Shown here: positions 36,909-47,752 of the stretch, piece by piece
Layout of the letters: every line of letters begins with the position of its first letter
Position numbering within the stretch: position 1 is the stretch's first letter
Origin: Mycolicibacterium litorale
GTDB taxonomy: Bacteria > Actinomycetota > Actinomycetes > Mycobacteriales > Mycobacteriaceae
Length of the DNA: 64,000 nucleotides
NCBI RefSeq assembly: GCF_014218295.1
Contig: NZ_AP023287.1
Location: forward strand, 4,650,001-4,714,000
Direction of reading: 5' to 3'
Position numbers and translations under genes: made by a program
The notes under the pieces: model-generated
Database searches by the model: none
What the model was told of the DNA's origin: nothing
Seen by the model: only the letters and a program-made list of their open reading frames with translations

Positions 36909-39035
36909 ATGAGTGACGGCGATAACGCCACTCCTGACCCTCGGCGTCCCCGCGAGCCACGGTCCGACTGGGACGACAACCAATGGCTTACCCGATCATC
37001 GCAGCGATCACCAGGTGCCGCGCCGTGGGAGCGCAGTGAACCGCTGAAGCGGTCGCGTACCCAGCCACCCGAGACCGAACCCGAACCCGAATCCGACGAG
37101 ACCGACGAGCCCGCCGGTAGCCACACCGCCGGTGTCGTCACGGTCGCCGATCTGATCGCCAAGCTGAACGGCGACGGCACCGGACCGGCCGAGGTGATCC
37201 CGAAGCGCCGACGCGCCGAACCGGACCGCGAGCCCGAACCCGAACCGCCGGCCCCTGCCACCGAGATCATCGAGCCGATCGACGCACCGATCCTCGAGCC
37301 CACCCGGACGCCGGCCGATCCCGACCGCCTCGACACCGAGATCATCCCGGCCGCCACCAGCGCCTACGCGGAGGAACTGCCGTTCCTCGCCGACGAACCG
37401 AACGACCGGGTCCCGCCCTACCGCGTCGGCGACGACACACCCGTCGTCGTCGAGGACGAACCTCGTCGGCGCCGCCGCGTCATCCTGGCCGGCCGCGCCG
37501 CCGCCGCGCTGCTGGCGGTGCTCGCGCTGGTGCTGACCGGCGGTGCGTGGCAGTGGCAGTCGTCGAAGAACAACAGCATGAACCGGGTGTCGGCGCTGGA
37601 TCAGGACAGCCGCGACATCGTCGACCCCAACGCCCAGTTCGGTGACGAGAATTTCCTCATCGTCGGCGTGGACAGCCGCATCGGAGAGAACAGCGGGATG
37701 GGCGCTGGCACCACCGACGACGCGGCAGGCGCCCGGTCGGACACCGTGATGCTGGTCAACATCCCGGCCAATCGCAAACGCGTCGTGGCGGTGTCATTCC
37801 CGCGCGACCTGTCCATCGACCCGATGGAGTGCGAACCGTGGAACCCGGAGACGGGCGCCTACGGGCCCATCACCGACCCCGATTCGCCGATGTACGGGCG
37901 CGAAACCGTCTACACCGAATACAAACTCAACTCGGCCTACGCGGTCGGCGGGCCGAAGTGCCTGGTGAAGGTCATCCAGAAGATGTCCGGGCTGTCGGTG
38001 AACCGGTTCATGGCCGTCGACTTCGCCGGATTCTCCAAGATGGTCGACGCCCTCGGCGGCGTGGAGGTCTGCAGTACCGAACCGCTGGAGGACTACGAAC
38101 TCGGCACCGTGCTGCCGACCGCGGGACGCCAGATGGTCGACGGCCACACCGCACTCAACTACGTGCGCGCCCGCCAGGTCACCACCGAGATCAACGGCGA
38201 CTACGGCCGCATCAAACGCCAGCAGCGCTTCCTGTCGTCACTGCTGCGGTCGCTGATCTCGAAGGAAGTCTTCTTCTCGCTGTCCAAGCTGAACAACGTG
38301 GTCAACATGTTCATCGACGACAGCTACGTCGACAACATCGACACCCGCGACCTGGTGACGCTCGGCCAGTCGATCCAGGGGGTGACGGCCGGACGGATCA
38401 CCTTCGTCACCGTCCCGACCACCGGCTATGCCGACGAGTACGGCAACGAGACCCCGCGCACCGACGACATGCGCGCGCTGTTCGACGCGATCATCAACGA
38501 TGATCCGCTGCCCGGGGAGAAGAACCCCGACAACACCCCGGTACCCGGCACACCGGAGTCGACGACGTCGAACCCCGCGGCCGAGGCCCCTGCGACCGAA
38601 GACCAGTCCACGGCGGAACTGGTCAACGCGGTGACCACCGAACCGCAGGACGTCACCGTGCAGGTGTCGAACTCGACCGGCCAGACCGGACTGGGCGCCA
38701 CCGCCGCCGACGCCCTGCAGCAGCACGGCTTCAACGTCACCACCCCTGACGACTACCCGAGTGCGCTGAACGCGACGACGGTGTTCTTCTCGCCCGGTAA
38801 CGAGCAGGCCGCGGTGACGGTCGCCTCCTCGTTCCAGAACCCGACGATCGAACGGGTCAGCGGTATGGGCGACGTCGTCCAGGTGGTGCTCGGCAGCGAC
38901 TTCAACGCCGTCGGCGCCCCGACGCCCAGCGGCTCGCCGGTCCAGGTGAACGTGTTACACGAATCCGGCAGCTCGTCGGCTCCCCTGCCCGAGGACCTCA
39001 ACGTCACCAACGCCGCCGACACCACATGTGAGTGA
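36909..39035 (+). CDS. LytR-CpsA-Psr (LCP) family cell-wall ligase
   Basis: 708 residues, Rv0822c type. The N-terminal ~190 residues are cytoplasmic, charged and Pro/Glu-rich, followed by one membrane segment (RAAAALLAVLALVLTGGAW). The LCP domain is extracellular: FLIVGVDSRIGENSG, ARSDTVMLVNIPANRKRVVAVSFPRDL, YKLNSAYAVGG, FAGFSKMVDALGGVEV and LNYVRARQ with conserved Asp and Arg. A C-terminal LytR_C domain follows (VTVQVSNSTGQTGLGATAADAL). LCP enzymes attach arabinogalactan to peptidoglycan. ATG 36909 with CGGAGG 10 bases upstream is preferred over TTG 36903. Confidence 0.92.
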   Translation: MSDGDNATPDPRRPREPRSDWDDNQWLTRSSQRSPGAAPWERSEPLKRSRTQPPETEPEPESDETDEPAGSHTAGVVTVADLIAKLNGDGTGPAEVIPKRRRAEPDREPEPEPPAPATEIIEPIDAPILEPTRTPADPDRLDTEIIPAATSAYAEELPFLADEPNDRVPPYRVGDDTPVVVEDEPRRRRRVILAGRAAAALLAVLALVLTGGAWQWQSSKNNSMNRVSALDQDSRDIVDPNAQFGDENFLIVGVDSRIGENSGMGAGTTDDAAGARSDTVMLVNIPANRKRVVAVSFPRDLSIDPMECEPWNPETGAYGPITDPDSPMYGRETVYTEYKLNSAYAVGGPKCLVKVIQKMSGLSVNRFMAVDFAGFSKMVDALGGVEVCSTEPLEDYELGTVLPTAGRQMVDGHTALNYVRARQVTTEINGDYGRIKRQQRFLSSLLRSLISKEVFFSLSKLNNVVNMFIDDSYVDNIDTRDLVTLGQSIQGVTAGRITFVTVPTTGYADEYGNETPRTDDMRALFDAIINDDPLPGEKNPDNTPVPGTPESTTSNPAAEAPATEDQSTAELVNAVTTEPQDVTVQVSNSTGQTGLGATAADALQQHGFNVTTPDDYPSALNATTVFFSPGNEQAAVTVASSFQNPTIERVSGMGDVVQVVLGSDFNAVGAPTPSGSPVQVNVLHESGSSSAPLPEDLNVTNAADTTCE

Positions 39036-39064
39036 CCCGCCCCGGCGGTGTTTGGGCAGGTGGC

Positions 39065-39121
39065 ATTCACCTTCAGTTCATCCGCGTCGTCGTGACGACG
39101 CACCGTCACAACCTCTAGTCT
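39065..39121 (+). promoter_or_regulatory. PHO-box-like repeats and leaderless promoter of phoY2
   Basis: ATTCACC at 39065 and GTTCATC at 39076 are direct repeats with an 11-base period, the pattern of PHO boxes bound by PhoB/RegX3-type response regulators. TAGTCT at 39116-39121 lies 6 bases before ATG 39128, indicating a leaderless start. Regulation by SenX3-RegX3 under phosphate limitation is inferred. Confidence 0.6.
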
Positions 39122-39127
39122 TGACGC

Positions 39128-39796
39128 ATGCGTACCGCGTACCACGAGCAACTAGGGGCTCTCACCGATCAGCTCGGCCAGATGTGCGGGATCGCCGGCG
39201 GGGCGATGGAACGCGCGACCCAGGCGTTGCTCCAGGCCGATCTGGTGCTCGCCGAACAGGTCATCTCCGACCACGATCAGATCGCCACGATGAGCGCTCG
39301 CGCCGAGGAGGCCGCGTTCGTCCTGCTGGCCCTGCAGGCCCCGGTCGCCGGTGACCTGCGCGCCGTGGTCAGTTCCATCCAGATCGTCGCCGACGTGGAC
39401 CGGATGGGCGCGCTGGCGCTCCATGTCGCCAAGATCGCCCGCCGCCGGCATCCGCAGCACGTGCTGCCCGAAGAGGTCAACGGCTACTTCGCCGAGATGG
39501 GCCGGGTGGCGGTCGAACTCGGCAACGCCGCCAAGGAGGTGCTGGAGACCCGCGACCCCGAGAAGGCCGCGCGGATCCAGGAGGAAGACGATGCGATGGA
39601 CGATCTGCACCGTCACCTGTTCACCGTGCTGATGGACCGCGAGTGGAAACACGGCGTGACCGCGGCCGTCGACGTGACGCTGCTGAGCCGGTTCTACGAA
39701 CGCTTCGCCGACCACGCCGTCGAGGTGGCGCGCCGGGTGATCTTCCAGGTGACCGGCGCCTATCCGGCCGACGAGCCGATCTCCACGCCGCACTGA
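39128..39796 (+). CDS. phoY2: PhoU-family phosphate-signalling protein PhoY2
   Basis: 222 residues made of two helical PhoU repeats: [48 protein letters not shown], and the second [19 protein letters not shown] then [22 protein letters not shown]. PhoU/PhoY couples the PstSCAB transporter to the SenX3-RegX3 two-component system, inhibiting it when phosphate is abundant. It converges with pstB of the adjoining pst operon through a strong shared terminator. Confidence 0.94.
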   Translation: MRTAYHEQLGALTDQLGQMCGIAGGAMERATQALLQADLVLAEQVISDHDQIATMSARAEEAAFVLLALQAPVAGDLRAVVSSIQIVADVDRMGALALHVAKIARRRHPQHVLPEEVNGYFAEMGRVAVELGNAAKEVLETRDPEKAARIQEEDDAMDDLHRHLFTVLMDREWKHGVTAAVDVTLLSRFYERFADHAVEVARRVIFQVTGAYPADEPISTPH

Positions 39797-39816
39797 GCGG
39801 GCGCTGCCCTGCGCGG

Positions 39817-39842
39817 AACGCCCCCGCCTCGGCGGGGGCGTT
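39817..39842. terminator. bidirectional terminator between phoY2 and pstB
   Basis: AACGCCCCCGCC (39817-39828) and GGCGGGGGCGTT (39831-39842) form a perfect 12-bp stem with a 2-base loop, in the 62-base gap between convergent stops. Confidence 0.85.
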
Positions 39843-39858
39843 CGTCGTTTCCGGGAAC

Positions 39859-40635
39859 TCAGCCGAAGCGGCCGGAGATGTAGTCCTCGGTGGCCCGCTG
39901 CGTCGGGTTGGAGAAGATCTTCTCGGTGTCGTCGATCTCGATGAGCCGGCCCGGCTTACCGGTGGCCTCGAGGTTGAAGAACGCGGTCTGATCGCTCACC
40001 CGCGCGGCCTGCTGCATGTTGTGGGTGACGATGACGATCGTGAAGTCCTGCTTGAGTTCGGCGATCAGATCCTCGATCGCCAGCGTCGAGATCGGGTCCA
40101 GCGCCGAACACGGCTCGTCCATCAGCAGCACGTCCGGCTGCACGGCGATGGCACGGGCGATGCACAGGCGCTGCTGCTGACCGCCGGACAACCCGCCGCC
40201 CGGCTTGTCGAGCCGGTCCTTCACCTCGTTCCACAGGTTCGCCCCCTTCAGGGAGCGTTCGGCGACCTCGTCGAGCGTCTTGCGGTTGCGCACCCCCTGC
40301 AGCTTCAGCCCGGCCACCACGTTGTCGCGAATCGACATGGTGGGGAACGGATTCGGACGCTGGAACACCATGCCGATGGTCTTGCGCACGCCCACCGGGT
40401 CGACGCCCGCGCCGTAGATGTCCTCCCCGTCGAGCAGCACCGAGCCCTTGACGTAGGCGCCGGGGATCACCTCGTGCATCCGGTTCAGCGTGCGCAGCAC
40501 CGTGGACTTGCCGCAGCCCGACGGGCCGATGAACGCGGTGACGCTGCGGGGCGGCACCGACATCGACACGTCGGCGACCGCGTGGAACGACCCGTAGTAG
40601 ATGTTGACGTCTTTGAGGTCCAGCCGTTTGGCCAT
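39859..40635 (-). CDS. pstB: phosphate ABC transporter ATP-binding protein
   Basis: 258 residues, ATPase of the high-affinity phosphate importer (PhoT, Rv0820). Walker [10 protein letters not shown] at 37-45, Q-loop [15 protein letters not shown], signature LSGGQQQRL, Walker [14 protein letters not shown] and H-loop VTHNMQQA are all intact. It drives import through PstC-PstA using phosphate captured by PstS. It is last of pstS-pstC-pstA-pstB. Confidence 0.96.
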   Translation of the reverse strand: MAKRLDLKDVNIYYGSFHAVADVSMSVPPRSVTAFIGPSGCGKSTVLRTLNRMHEVIPGAYVKGSVLLDGEDIYGAGVDPVGVRKTIGMVFQRPNPFPTMSIRDNVVAGLKLQGVRNRKTLDEVAERSLKGANLWNEVKDRLDKPGGGLSGGQQQRLCIARAIAVQPDVLLMDEPCSALDPISTLAIEDLIAELKQDFTIVIVTHNMQQAARVSDQTAFFNLEATGKPGRLIEIDDTEKIFSNPTQRATEDYISGRFG

Positions 40636-40657
40636 ATCGAAGTTCTCCTAAACCTGC

Positions 40658-41578
40658 TCAGACCTTTTTAGGGGCGAAGAATTTGGCGAGGTAGCGCGCG
40701 CCCACATTGAGCAGCGCGATGAGGATGACGAGCGTGAGCGCCGCACCCCAGAGACGGTCGGTCGGAACGGGATTCGCGCCGGCGCCGGCCGAGGTCTGGT
40801 CGTACATCATGCCGGGCAGCGACCCCATGAACCCGCCGAACATGTCGAAGTTCATCGCCTGCGCGTAGCCGACCAGGATCAGCAGCGGCGCCGTCTCACC
40901 CATCACCCGGGCCAGCGCCAACAGCACGCCGGTCACGATGCCCGACAGCGCCGTCGGGATCACGATCGACGAGATCGTCTTCCACTTCGGCACGCCCAGT
41001 GCGTAACTGGCCTCCCGCAGGTCCATCGGCACGACCCGCAGCATCTCCTCGGTCGAGCGCACGATGACCGGGATCATCAGCAACACCAGCGCGAGCGAGA
41101 CCGCGAAGCCCGACCGCTCGAAGCCCAGCGTCGCCACCCACAGCGCGTAGATGAACAGCGCCGCCACGATCGACGGCACGCCGGTGAGGATGTCGACCAT
41201 GAAGGTGGTGACCTTGCCCAGCCGGGTGCCGCCGCCGTACTCAACCAGGTAGATGCCGACGAACACGCCGACCGGGATCGAGATGACCGCGCAGATCAAC
41301 GCCTGCAGGACGGTGCCCACGATCGCGTGGTACGCGCCGCCGCCGGCCTGGAACGCCGTCATGCCGGCCTGCGAGTTCGTCCACCACGTCGAGGACGTCA
41401 CCGCGCCGATGCCCTTGGACACCACCGTGAACAGCACCCACAGCAGCGGGATGATCGCGACCACCACCGAGGCGGTCACCAGGACGGTGGCGACGGTGTT
41501 GGTGATCTTGCGTCGCGTGCCGACACCTTGGAAGGTGGGCACCTTGACGGGTCTGTCGAGCGCCGGAGTCGTCGTCAC
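40658..41578 (-). CDS. pstA: phosphate ABC transporter permease PstA
   Basis: 306 residues with six predicted membrane segments. Family text: VATVLVTASVVVAIIPLLWVLFTVVSKG, FVGIYLVEYGG, ILTGVPSIVAALFIYA and the cytoplasmic EAA-like loop LREASYALGVPKWKTISSIVIPTALSGIVTG. It forms the channel with PstC. Its start overlaps the pstC stop in an ATGA (41575-41578). Confidence 0.95.
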   Translation of the reverse strand: MTTTPALDRPVKVPTFQGVGTRRKITNTVATVLVTASVVVAIIPLLWVLFTVVSKGIGAVTSSTWWTNSQAGMTAFQAGGGAYHAIVGTVLQALICAVISIPVGVFVGIYLVEYGGGTRLGKVTTFMVDILTGVPSIVAALFIYALWVATLGFERSGFAVSLALVLLMIPVIVRSTEEMLRVVPMDLREASYALGVPKWKTISSIVIPTALSGIVTGVLLALARVMGETAPLLILVGYAQAMNFDMFGGFMGSLPGMMYDQTSAGAGANPVPTDRLWGAALTLVILIALLNVGARYLAKFFAPKKV

Positions 41579-42624
41579 GATGCGGACCTGTCCTTTCCGG
41601 AGACCGCGGCACGGGCCAGCGAGTTCACCACGAACGTCAGGATGAACAGCACGAGGCCGGCGGCGATGTAGGCACCCGCCTTGTACTGGTCGTTGAACTC
41701 GGAGGCCGCCGCCGCGATCTTGCTGGCGAACGTGTAGCCGGCGTCGAACAGCGACCAGCCGAAGGCCTGCTGGGTACCGCGCAGGATGATCAGCAGTGCG
41801 ATCGTCTCACCGAGCGCGCGGCCCAGACCCAGCATCGCGCCGCTGATGTAGCCCGACATGCCGAACGGCAGCACCGTCGTGCGCACCACCTCCCAGCGGG
41901 TGGCGCCCAGCGCGAGCGCCGCCTCGATCTGACCGCGCGGGGTCTGGACGAACACCTCGCGGGTGACCGCGGTGATGATCGGCAGGATCATCACCGCCAG
42001 CACGATGCCCGCGGTGAAGATCGTGCCGCCGCCCGCGACCGAGGCGTTGCCCGTCTGGAACAGGAACAGCCAGCCGAGGTGGTCGTTGAGCCACACCGCG
42101 AACGGTTTGATCACCGGGGCCAGCACGTACAGCCCCCACACGCCGTAGATGATCGACGGCACCGCGGCCAGCAGGTCGACCATGTAGCCGAGCGGGCCGG
42201 CCACCCGCTTGTGGGCGTAGTTGGTGAGGTAGATCGCGATGCCGAGTGCGACGGGCATCGCCAGCACCAGCGCGAACACCGACACGAACACGGTCACCTG
42301 CAGCAGGTCGAGGATGCCGAACTGCATCGCCGACGTGTCGGTGGTGACCCAGTTGCCGCCGTAGAGGAAGAAGTTCGCCTCGTTGCGGGCGAGCGCGGGC
42401 ACCGCACGCCACAGCAGGAAGAGGCCGATCGCCACGATGATGGCGACGATCAGGACGCCCGACCCCTCGGCGAGCCCGCGGAAGACGCGGTCGCCCAACC
42501 GCACCTTGGCGTTCCTCGAGGGGTCGGTCGAGATCGGCTCCGGTTCGGGGAAGGGCGCGGCCACCGCCTCGCCCGATCCCCGTTCCGTGGGATTGGGAAA
42601 TGTCACATCCACCCTGTCGGTCAT
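41575..42624 (-). CDS. pstC: phosphate ABC transporter permease PstC
   Basis: 349 residues. A polar N-terminus (about 45 residues) precedes six membrane segments. Family text: GVLIVAIIVAIGLFLLWRAVPAL, LLAAVPSIIYGVWGLYVLAP and the EAA loop IEAALALGATRWEVVRTTVLPFGMSGYISG. It partners PstA and lies 49 bases after pstS in the same operon. Confidence 0.95.
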   Translation of the reverse strand: MTDRVDVTFPNPTERGSGEAVAAPFPEPEPISTDPSRNAKVRLGDRVFRGLAEGSGVLIVAIIVAIGLFLLWRAVPALARNEANFFLYGGNWVTTDTSAMQFGILDLLQVTVFVSVFALVLAMPVALGIAIYLTNYAHKRVAGPLGYMVDLLAAVPSIIYGVWGLYVLAPVIKPFAVWLNDHLGWLFLFQTGNASVAGGGTIFTAGIVLAVMILPIITAVTREVFVQTPRGQIEAALALGATRWEVVRTTVLPFGMSGYISGAMLGLGRALGETIALLIILRGTQQAFGWSLFDAGYTFASKIAAAASEFNDQYKAGAYIAAGLVLFILTFVVNSLARAAVSGKDRSAS

Positions 42625-42673
42625 CGGATTCGCATCCCATCCTCACCGTTGTCGAGTCGCGGCGCCACCAGGG

Positions 42674-43801
42674 TCAGGCAGTCGAGCCGATGGCGTCGAT
42701 GGAGGTCAACAACCGCTCCTTGAAGCGGTCGGGCAGCGGCACGTAGCCGGCGGCGGACAGGCCGGACTGTCCGTCGTTGGCGGCCACGGTGAGGAAGGAC
42801 TTCACTGCGGCGGCGGTCTCGGCGTCGTACCCGTTGGAGCAGACGATCTCGTACGTGGCCAGGACCAGCGGATACGCACCCGCTTCCTTGGTGCCGTAGA
42901 GGGAGTCGAGGTCGAGGGTCAGGTCGTTGCCCTCGCCCGCGAACTGCGCGGCGTCGATCGCCTTGCCCGCCGTCTCGTCGGTCAGCTCGACCGCACCGCC
43001 GCCGTTGTCGATCTGCGCGTAGGGCAGGCCGGCCTGGTCGGCGAAGCCCTTCTCGACGTAACCGATACCACCGGGCGTCGCCTGCACGGCCTGCGCCACA
43101 CCGGCCGACTTCTGGGCGCCCTCACCGGCACCGCCCTGGAATTCGCTGCCGTCGCCCTTGGTCCATGTCTGCGGCGCGGCCGCGGCGAGGTACTTCTGGA
43201 AGTTGTCGGTCGTGCCCGAGGAATCCGAGCGGAAGATCGGGGTGATCGCGGTGTCGGGCAGCGTCTTGCCCTGGTTCAGCCCGGCGATGGCGGGGTCGTT
43301 CCAGGTCTTGATCTGGCCCTGGAAGATCTTGGCGAGCGTGTCGCCGTTGAGCACCAGGTCGTCGACGCCCTCGAGGTTGTAGGCGAGCGCGATCGGGCCG
43401 AACACCAGCGGCAGGTTCCATGCCGGGTTGCCGCCGCAGCGCTGGGCGGCCTGTTCGGCCTGCTGCTCCTTGATCGCCGAGTCGGAGCCGGCGAAGTCGA
43501 CGTTGCGTGCGACGAACTGCTCGCGGCCCGCACCCGAACCGGTGGGGTTGTAGGACAGGTTCTTGCCCGGGCACTTCTGCCCCCAGACCTGGTTGAACAC
43601 GGCGATCGCGTTCTGCTGGGCCGTGGAGCCCTCGGCGGTGACGGAGTTCTTGCCCCCGCAGTCCGCGGCGCTGGCGGACCCGGTGCCGGACGCTCCGGTG
43701 GTGTCGCCGGTTCCGGCGTTGTTGTCACTACCGCAGGCGGTCAGCGTCAACGCGGCGATCGCCGTTGCGGACCACACCATGCCCATGCTCTTGAGCTTCA
43801 C
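42674..43801 (-). CDS. pstS: phosphate-binding lipoprotein PstS
   Basis: 375 residues. A lipoprotein signal peptide ends in the lipobox LTAC (C23), so the protein is anchored outside the membrane. Phosphate-binding features: GKNSVTAEGSTAQQNAIAVF, NPTGSGAGREQFVARNVDFAGSD, IFRSDSSGTTDNFQKYL and TPGGIGYVEKG. It captures phosphate for PstC-PstA-PstB. Start is GTG 43801 (KLKSMGMVWSATAIAAL) with GGAAAG 8-9 bases upstream. It is the first gene of the pst operon, behind a PHO-box-like repeat. Confidence 0.96.
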   Translation of the reverse strand: MKLKSMGMVWSATAIAALTLTACGSDNNAGTGDTTGASGTGSASAADCGGKNSVTAEGSTAQQNAIAVFNQVWGQKCPGKNLSYNPTGSGAGREQFVARNVDFAGSDSAIKEQQAEQAAQRCGGNPAWNLPLVFGPIALAYNLEGVDDLVLNGDTLAKIFQGQIKTWNDPAIAGLNQGKTLPDTAITPIFRSDSSGTTDNFQKYLAAAAPQTWTKGDGSEFQGGAGEGAQKSAGVAQAVQATPGGIGYVEKGFADQAGLPYAQIDNGGGAVELTDETAGKAIDAAQFAGEGNDLTLDLDSLYGTKEAGAYPLVLATYEIVCSNGYDAETAAAVKSFLTVAANDGQSGLSAAGYVPLPDRFKERLLTSIDAIGSTA

Positions 43802-43839
43802 TTATCCCACTTTCCGTTTGGCGGCTCGAACTCACCGGC

Positions 43840-43894
43840 AACGTATGCGGCGCTGGTGGACGGATCGCGGATCGCGGGTTAACGGGCAGTGAAC
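43840..43894 (-). promoter_or_regulatory. pstS promoter with PHO-box-like repeats
   Basis: On the minus strand GTTCACT (43894-43888) and GTTAACC (43883-43877) are direct repeats with an 11-base period. TACGTT at 43845-43840 is a plausible -10 box, leaving a leader of about 30 bases. Both fit phosphate-starvation control by RegX3. Confidence 0.65.
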
Positions 43895-43907
43895 AGGTTC
43901 AGTGATT

Positions 43908-45646
<1,739 letters not shown>

Positions 45647-45813
45647 AGGCCCTCCAGCGCTCCGGGGACGTCGCCCGACGTCGATGTCTGTGGTGATCTC
45701 CCAGATTTGTGCCTGACATACGGCCGTTACCGGCCGTTGGTCAAGTAACGATAGCGCGCTGGTGGCAAATGAGCCGCGTCAAGTCATAAGACGAGCTACG
45801 GGTAAGCCAGAAT

Positions 45814-46617
45814 GTGGCGATGCGCAAGCTGCTGATCGGGCTCGCCGCGACGGTGACCGCGGTGGTCGTCGGCGCGGTCGGGGCCGACTTCGGAGCCGCG
45901 ATCTACGCCGAATACCGCTGGTCACGGGCCCTGCGGACCGTCGCGCACCTGGATTTCGACCCGTGGGTGGGCATCATCGGGTTCCCGTTCGTCACCCAGG
46001 CGTTGGACCACCACTACGGCGAGATGGAGTTCCGCGCCAGTGGCGTGGATCACCCCGTCGTCGGCAAGGTCTCACTGGAGGCGACGCTGCACGACGTCGA
46101 CCTGACCGAGACGAGCTGGCTGGTCCGGCCCGACGCCACCATGGCCGTCGGCAAGGTGGAGAGCCGCATCATCATCGACTCCACCCACCTGGGCCGCTTC
46201 ATCGGCATCCCCGACCTGTTGGTCGAAGCCCCGACCGGCGAGACCAACGACGCCACCGGCGGCACCACCGAATCCGGCATCTCCAGCAACAAGGGCGTGG
46301 TGTTCACCGGCACGCCCGAGGCGGCCGGCTTCGACGAACGCGTGTCCGTCGCCGTCGACCTCTCGGTGGCCGGACCGGACCAGACGACGCTGGTGATGAC
46401 GGCCACCGACGTGCTGACCGGCGCCGGCACGGCCGAGCAGGCGGTGCCCGACGACAAGACCGCCGCGGTGCTCGAGGCGTTCAGCGCCAGCATGCCCGGC
46501 CAGAAACTGCCGTTCGCGATCACGCCGACCGCCCAGGGCGCACGCGGTTCGGATGTCATCATCGAAGGCATCGCCGAGAACATGACCATCGCACTCGACG
46601 GGTTCAGACAGTCATGA
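45814..46617 (+). CDS. lmeA: LmeA-type phospholipid-binding exported protein (DUF2993)
   Basis: 267 residues. An N-terminal hydrophobic segment (KLLIGLAATVTAVVVGAVGA) gives a signal anchor or signal peptide. The DUF2993 domain follows: IYAEYRWSRALRTVAHLDFDPWVGIIGFPFVTQALDHHYGEM, ending FAITPTAQGARGSDVIIEGIAENMTI. The M. smegmatis homologue LmeA binds phospholipids in the envelope and is needed for lipomannan elongation; the M. tuberculosis homologue is Rv0817c at the same locus. GTG 45814 is used; ATG 45820 is two codons later. It overlaps thiX by 4 bases. Confidence 0.85.
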   Translation: MAMRKLLIGLAATVTAVVVGAVGADFGAAIYAEYRWSRALRTVAHLDFDPWVGIIGFPFVTQALDHHYGEMEFRASGVDHPVVGKVSLEATLHDVDLTETSWLVRPDATMAVGKVESRIIIDSTHLGRFIGIPDLLVEAPTGETNDATGGTTESGISSNKGVVFTGTPEAAGFDERVSVAVDLSVAGPDQTTLVMTATDVLTGAGTAEQAVPDDKTAAVLEAFSASMPGQKLPFAITPTAQGARGSDVIIEGIAENMTIALDGFRQS

Positions 46618-47036
46618 GCTCGTCGTGGATCGTCGTGATCGCCGTCCTGATCGCGGTGTTCGGGGTGGCGTTCGTGGTGGGCCGCCTGGTCAATCTGCGC
46701 GCCGGATTGCTGAAAGCCGAAGCCGCCGCGGCGAACATCGACACCTCCGGACTGGGGCTGTCCGACACCGGGCCGACCGTCCTGCACTTCAGTGCCGTGT
46801 GGTGCGGCCCCTGCGATGCGGTGCGCCGCGTGGTCGACCAGGTGTGCCGGGAACTGCCCGAGGTCTCGCACGTCGAGATCGACCTCGACGCCAATCCGGA
46901 AGCAGCACGGCGGCTTTCGGTGCTCTCGCTGCCGACGACGATCATCTTCGACGCCGAAGGCCATCCGCGCTACCGCACCTCCGGCGTGCCGAAGGTCGCT
47001 GACCTGCGGTCGGTGCTGGAACCGCTGTTGGCTTGA
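46614..47036 (+). CDS. thiX: membrane-anchored thioredoxin-like protein
   Basis: 140 residues. An N-terminal membrane helix (SWIVVIAVLIAVFGVAFVVG) is followed by a thioredoxin domain with redox motif WCGPC (W63-C64 to C67) and the conserved cis-Pro loop SLPTTIIFDAEG. It would handle disulfide exchange near the membrane; topology is unproven. Same place as Rv0816c. ATG 46614 overlaps the lmeA stop in ATGA, so the two are coupled. The poly-Cys leader follows 28 bases later. Confidence 0.88.
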   Translation: MSSSWIVVIAVLIAVFGVAFVVGRLVNLRAGLLKAEAAAANIDTSGLGLSDTGPTVLHFSAVWCGPCDAVRRVVDQVCRELPEVSHVEIDLDANPEAARRLSVLSLPTTIIFDAEGHPRYRTSGVPKVADLRSVLEPLLA

Positions 47037-47052
47037 TCACCCCGTCATTGGG

Positions 47053-47065
47053 TAAGCTGTCGGCG
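47053..47065 (+). promoter_or_regulatory. promoter of the poly-cysteine leader / cysA2 operon
   Basis: TAAGCT at 47053-47058 is followed after 6 bases by GTG 47065, so the leader ORF is leaderless. Confidence 0.7.
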
Positions 47066-47157
47066 TGTCCGCCCGCCTCGAGCTGATGCTCACCAAGCGC
47101 CGCGCAGTCGATCTGTGCCGCGTCGCGGGTTGTTGCTGTTGTTGTTGTAGCTGCTGA
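47065..47157 (+). CDS. poly-cysteine leader peptide (cysteine attenuator ORF)
   Basis: 30 codons. The peptide starts MSARLELMLTKRRAVDLCRV and ends in six consecutive Cys codons, Ser, Cys and stop (47131-47157). In mycobacteria such leaderless poly-Cys ORFs precede the cysA2-sseC operon. Ribosome stalling at the Cys run when charged tRNA-Cys is scarce exposes downstream signals, so it acts as a cysteine-responsive attenuator. Here it is 89 bases upstream of the DUF4395-cysA2-sseC2 unit, the expected target. It is too small to be a normal enzyme. Confidence 0.92.
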   Translation: MSARLELMLTKRRAVDLCRVAGCCCCCCSC

Positions 47158-47246
47158 GCGCTGTCGCGCCGCGACGCGCGCTCGTGCGGAGCAGTCGATT
47201 CGGCCTGTCCGCCATCAGACCATCAACGCAACAGGAGTATCACGCC

Positions 47247-47720
47247 ATGTCGTTCGTCCCGGGGAAGCACACCGACACCGCCCAGGTGGACGTGCGCGGT
47301 CCCCGCTTCGCCGCCTGGCTCACCACCGCCGTGCTGGTGGTGGCGCTGATCGTCTCCGCGGTCAGCGGGACGGCCGCGGCCGTCGTGCTCGGGCTGCAGG
47401 CCGCCGTCTTCGCCGTCGGTGCTATGCGCGGCCCCCGCGCGCACCCGTACGGCATGGTGTTCGGCCGCCTGATCGCTCCCCGGCTCGGCCCGGTGACCGA
47501 GCGCGAGCCCGTCGCTCCGTTGAAGTTCGCCCAGCTCGTCGGCTTCGTCTTCGCCGCCGTCGGTGCGATCGGATTCGCCGCGGCACTGCCCGCGGTCGGT
47601 CTCGTCTCCACCGCGTTCGCTCTGTTCGCGGCGTTCCTCAACGCGGCCTTCGGCATCTGCCTGGGCTGCCGGCTCTACCCGCTCGCCACCCGGTTCCGCC
47701 GGGTGCCCACCTCTGCATGA
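47247..47720 (+). CDS. DUF4395 membrane protein
   Basis: 157 residues, about four membrane segments: LTTAVLVVALIVSAVSGTAAAVVLGLQAAVFAVGA, then LVGFVFAAVGAIGFAAAL and STAFALFAAFLNAAFGICLGCRLYPL. DUF4395 proteins accompany rhodanese/sulfurtransferase genes in actinobacteria and may help sulfur handling at the membrane (inference); the LGCRLYP motif with its Cys is a family feature. AGGAG lies 9 bases before ATG 47247. It ends just before cysA2 and falls under the poly-Cys leader. Confidence 0.85.
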   Translation: MSFVPGKHTDTAQVDVRGPRFAAWLTTAVLVVALIVSAVSGTAAAVVLGLQAAVFAVGAMRGPRAHPYGMVFGRLIAPRLGPVTEREPVAPLKFAQLVGFVFAAVGAIGFAAALPAVGLVSTAFALFAAFLNAAFGICLGCRLYPLATRFRRVPTSA

Positions 47721-47752
47721 CTTCGATCACCAAGCAACCGAAAGGATCATCG

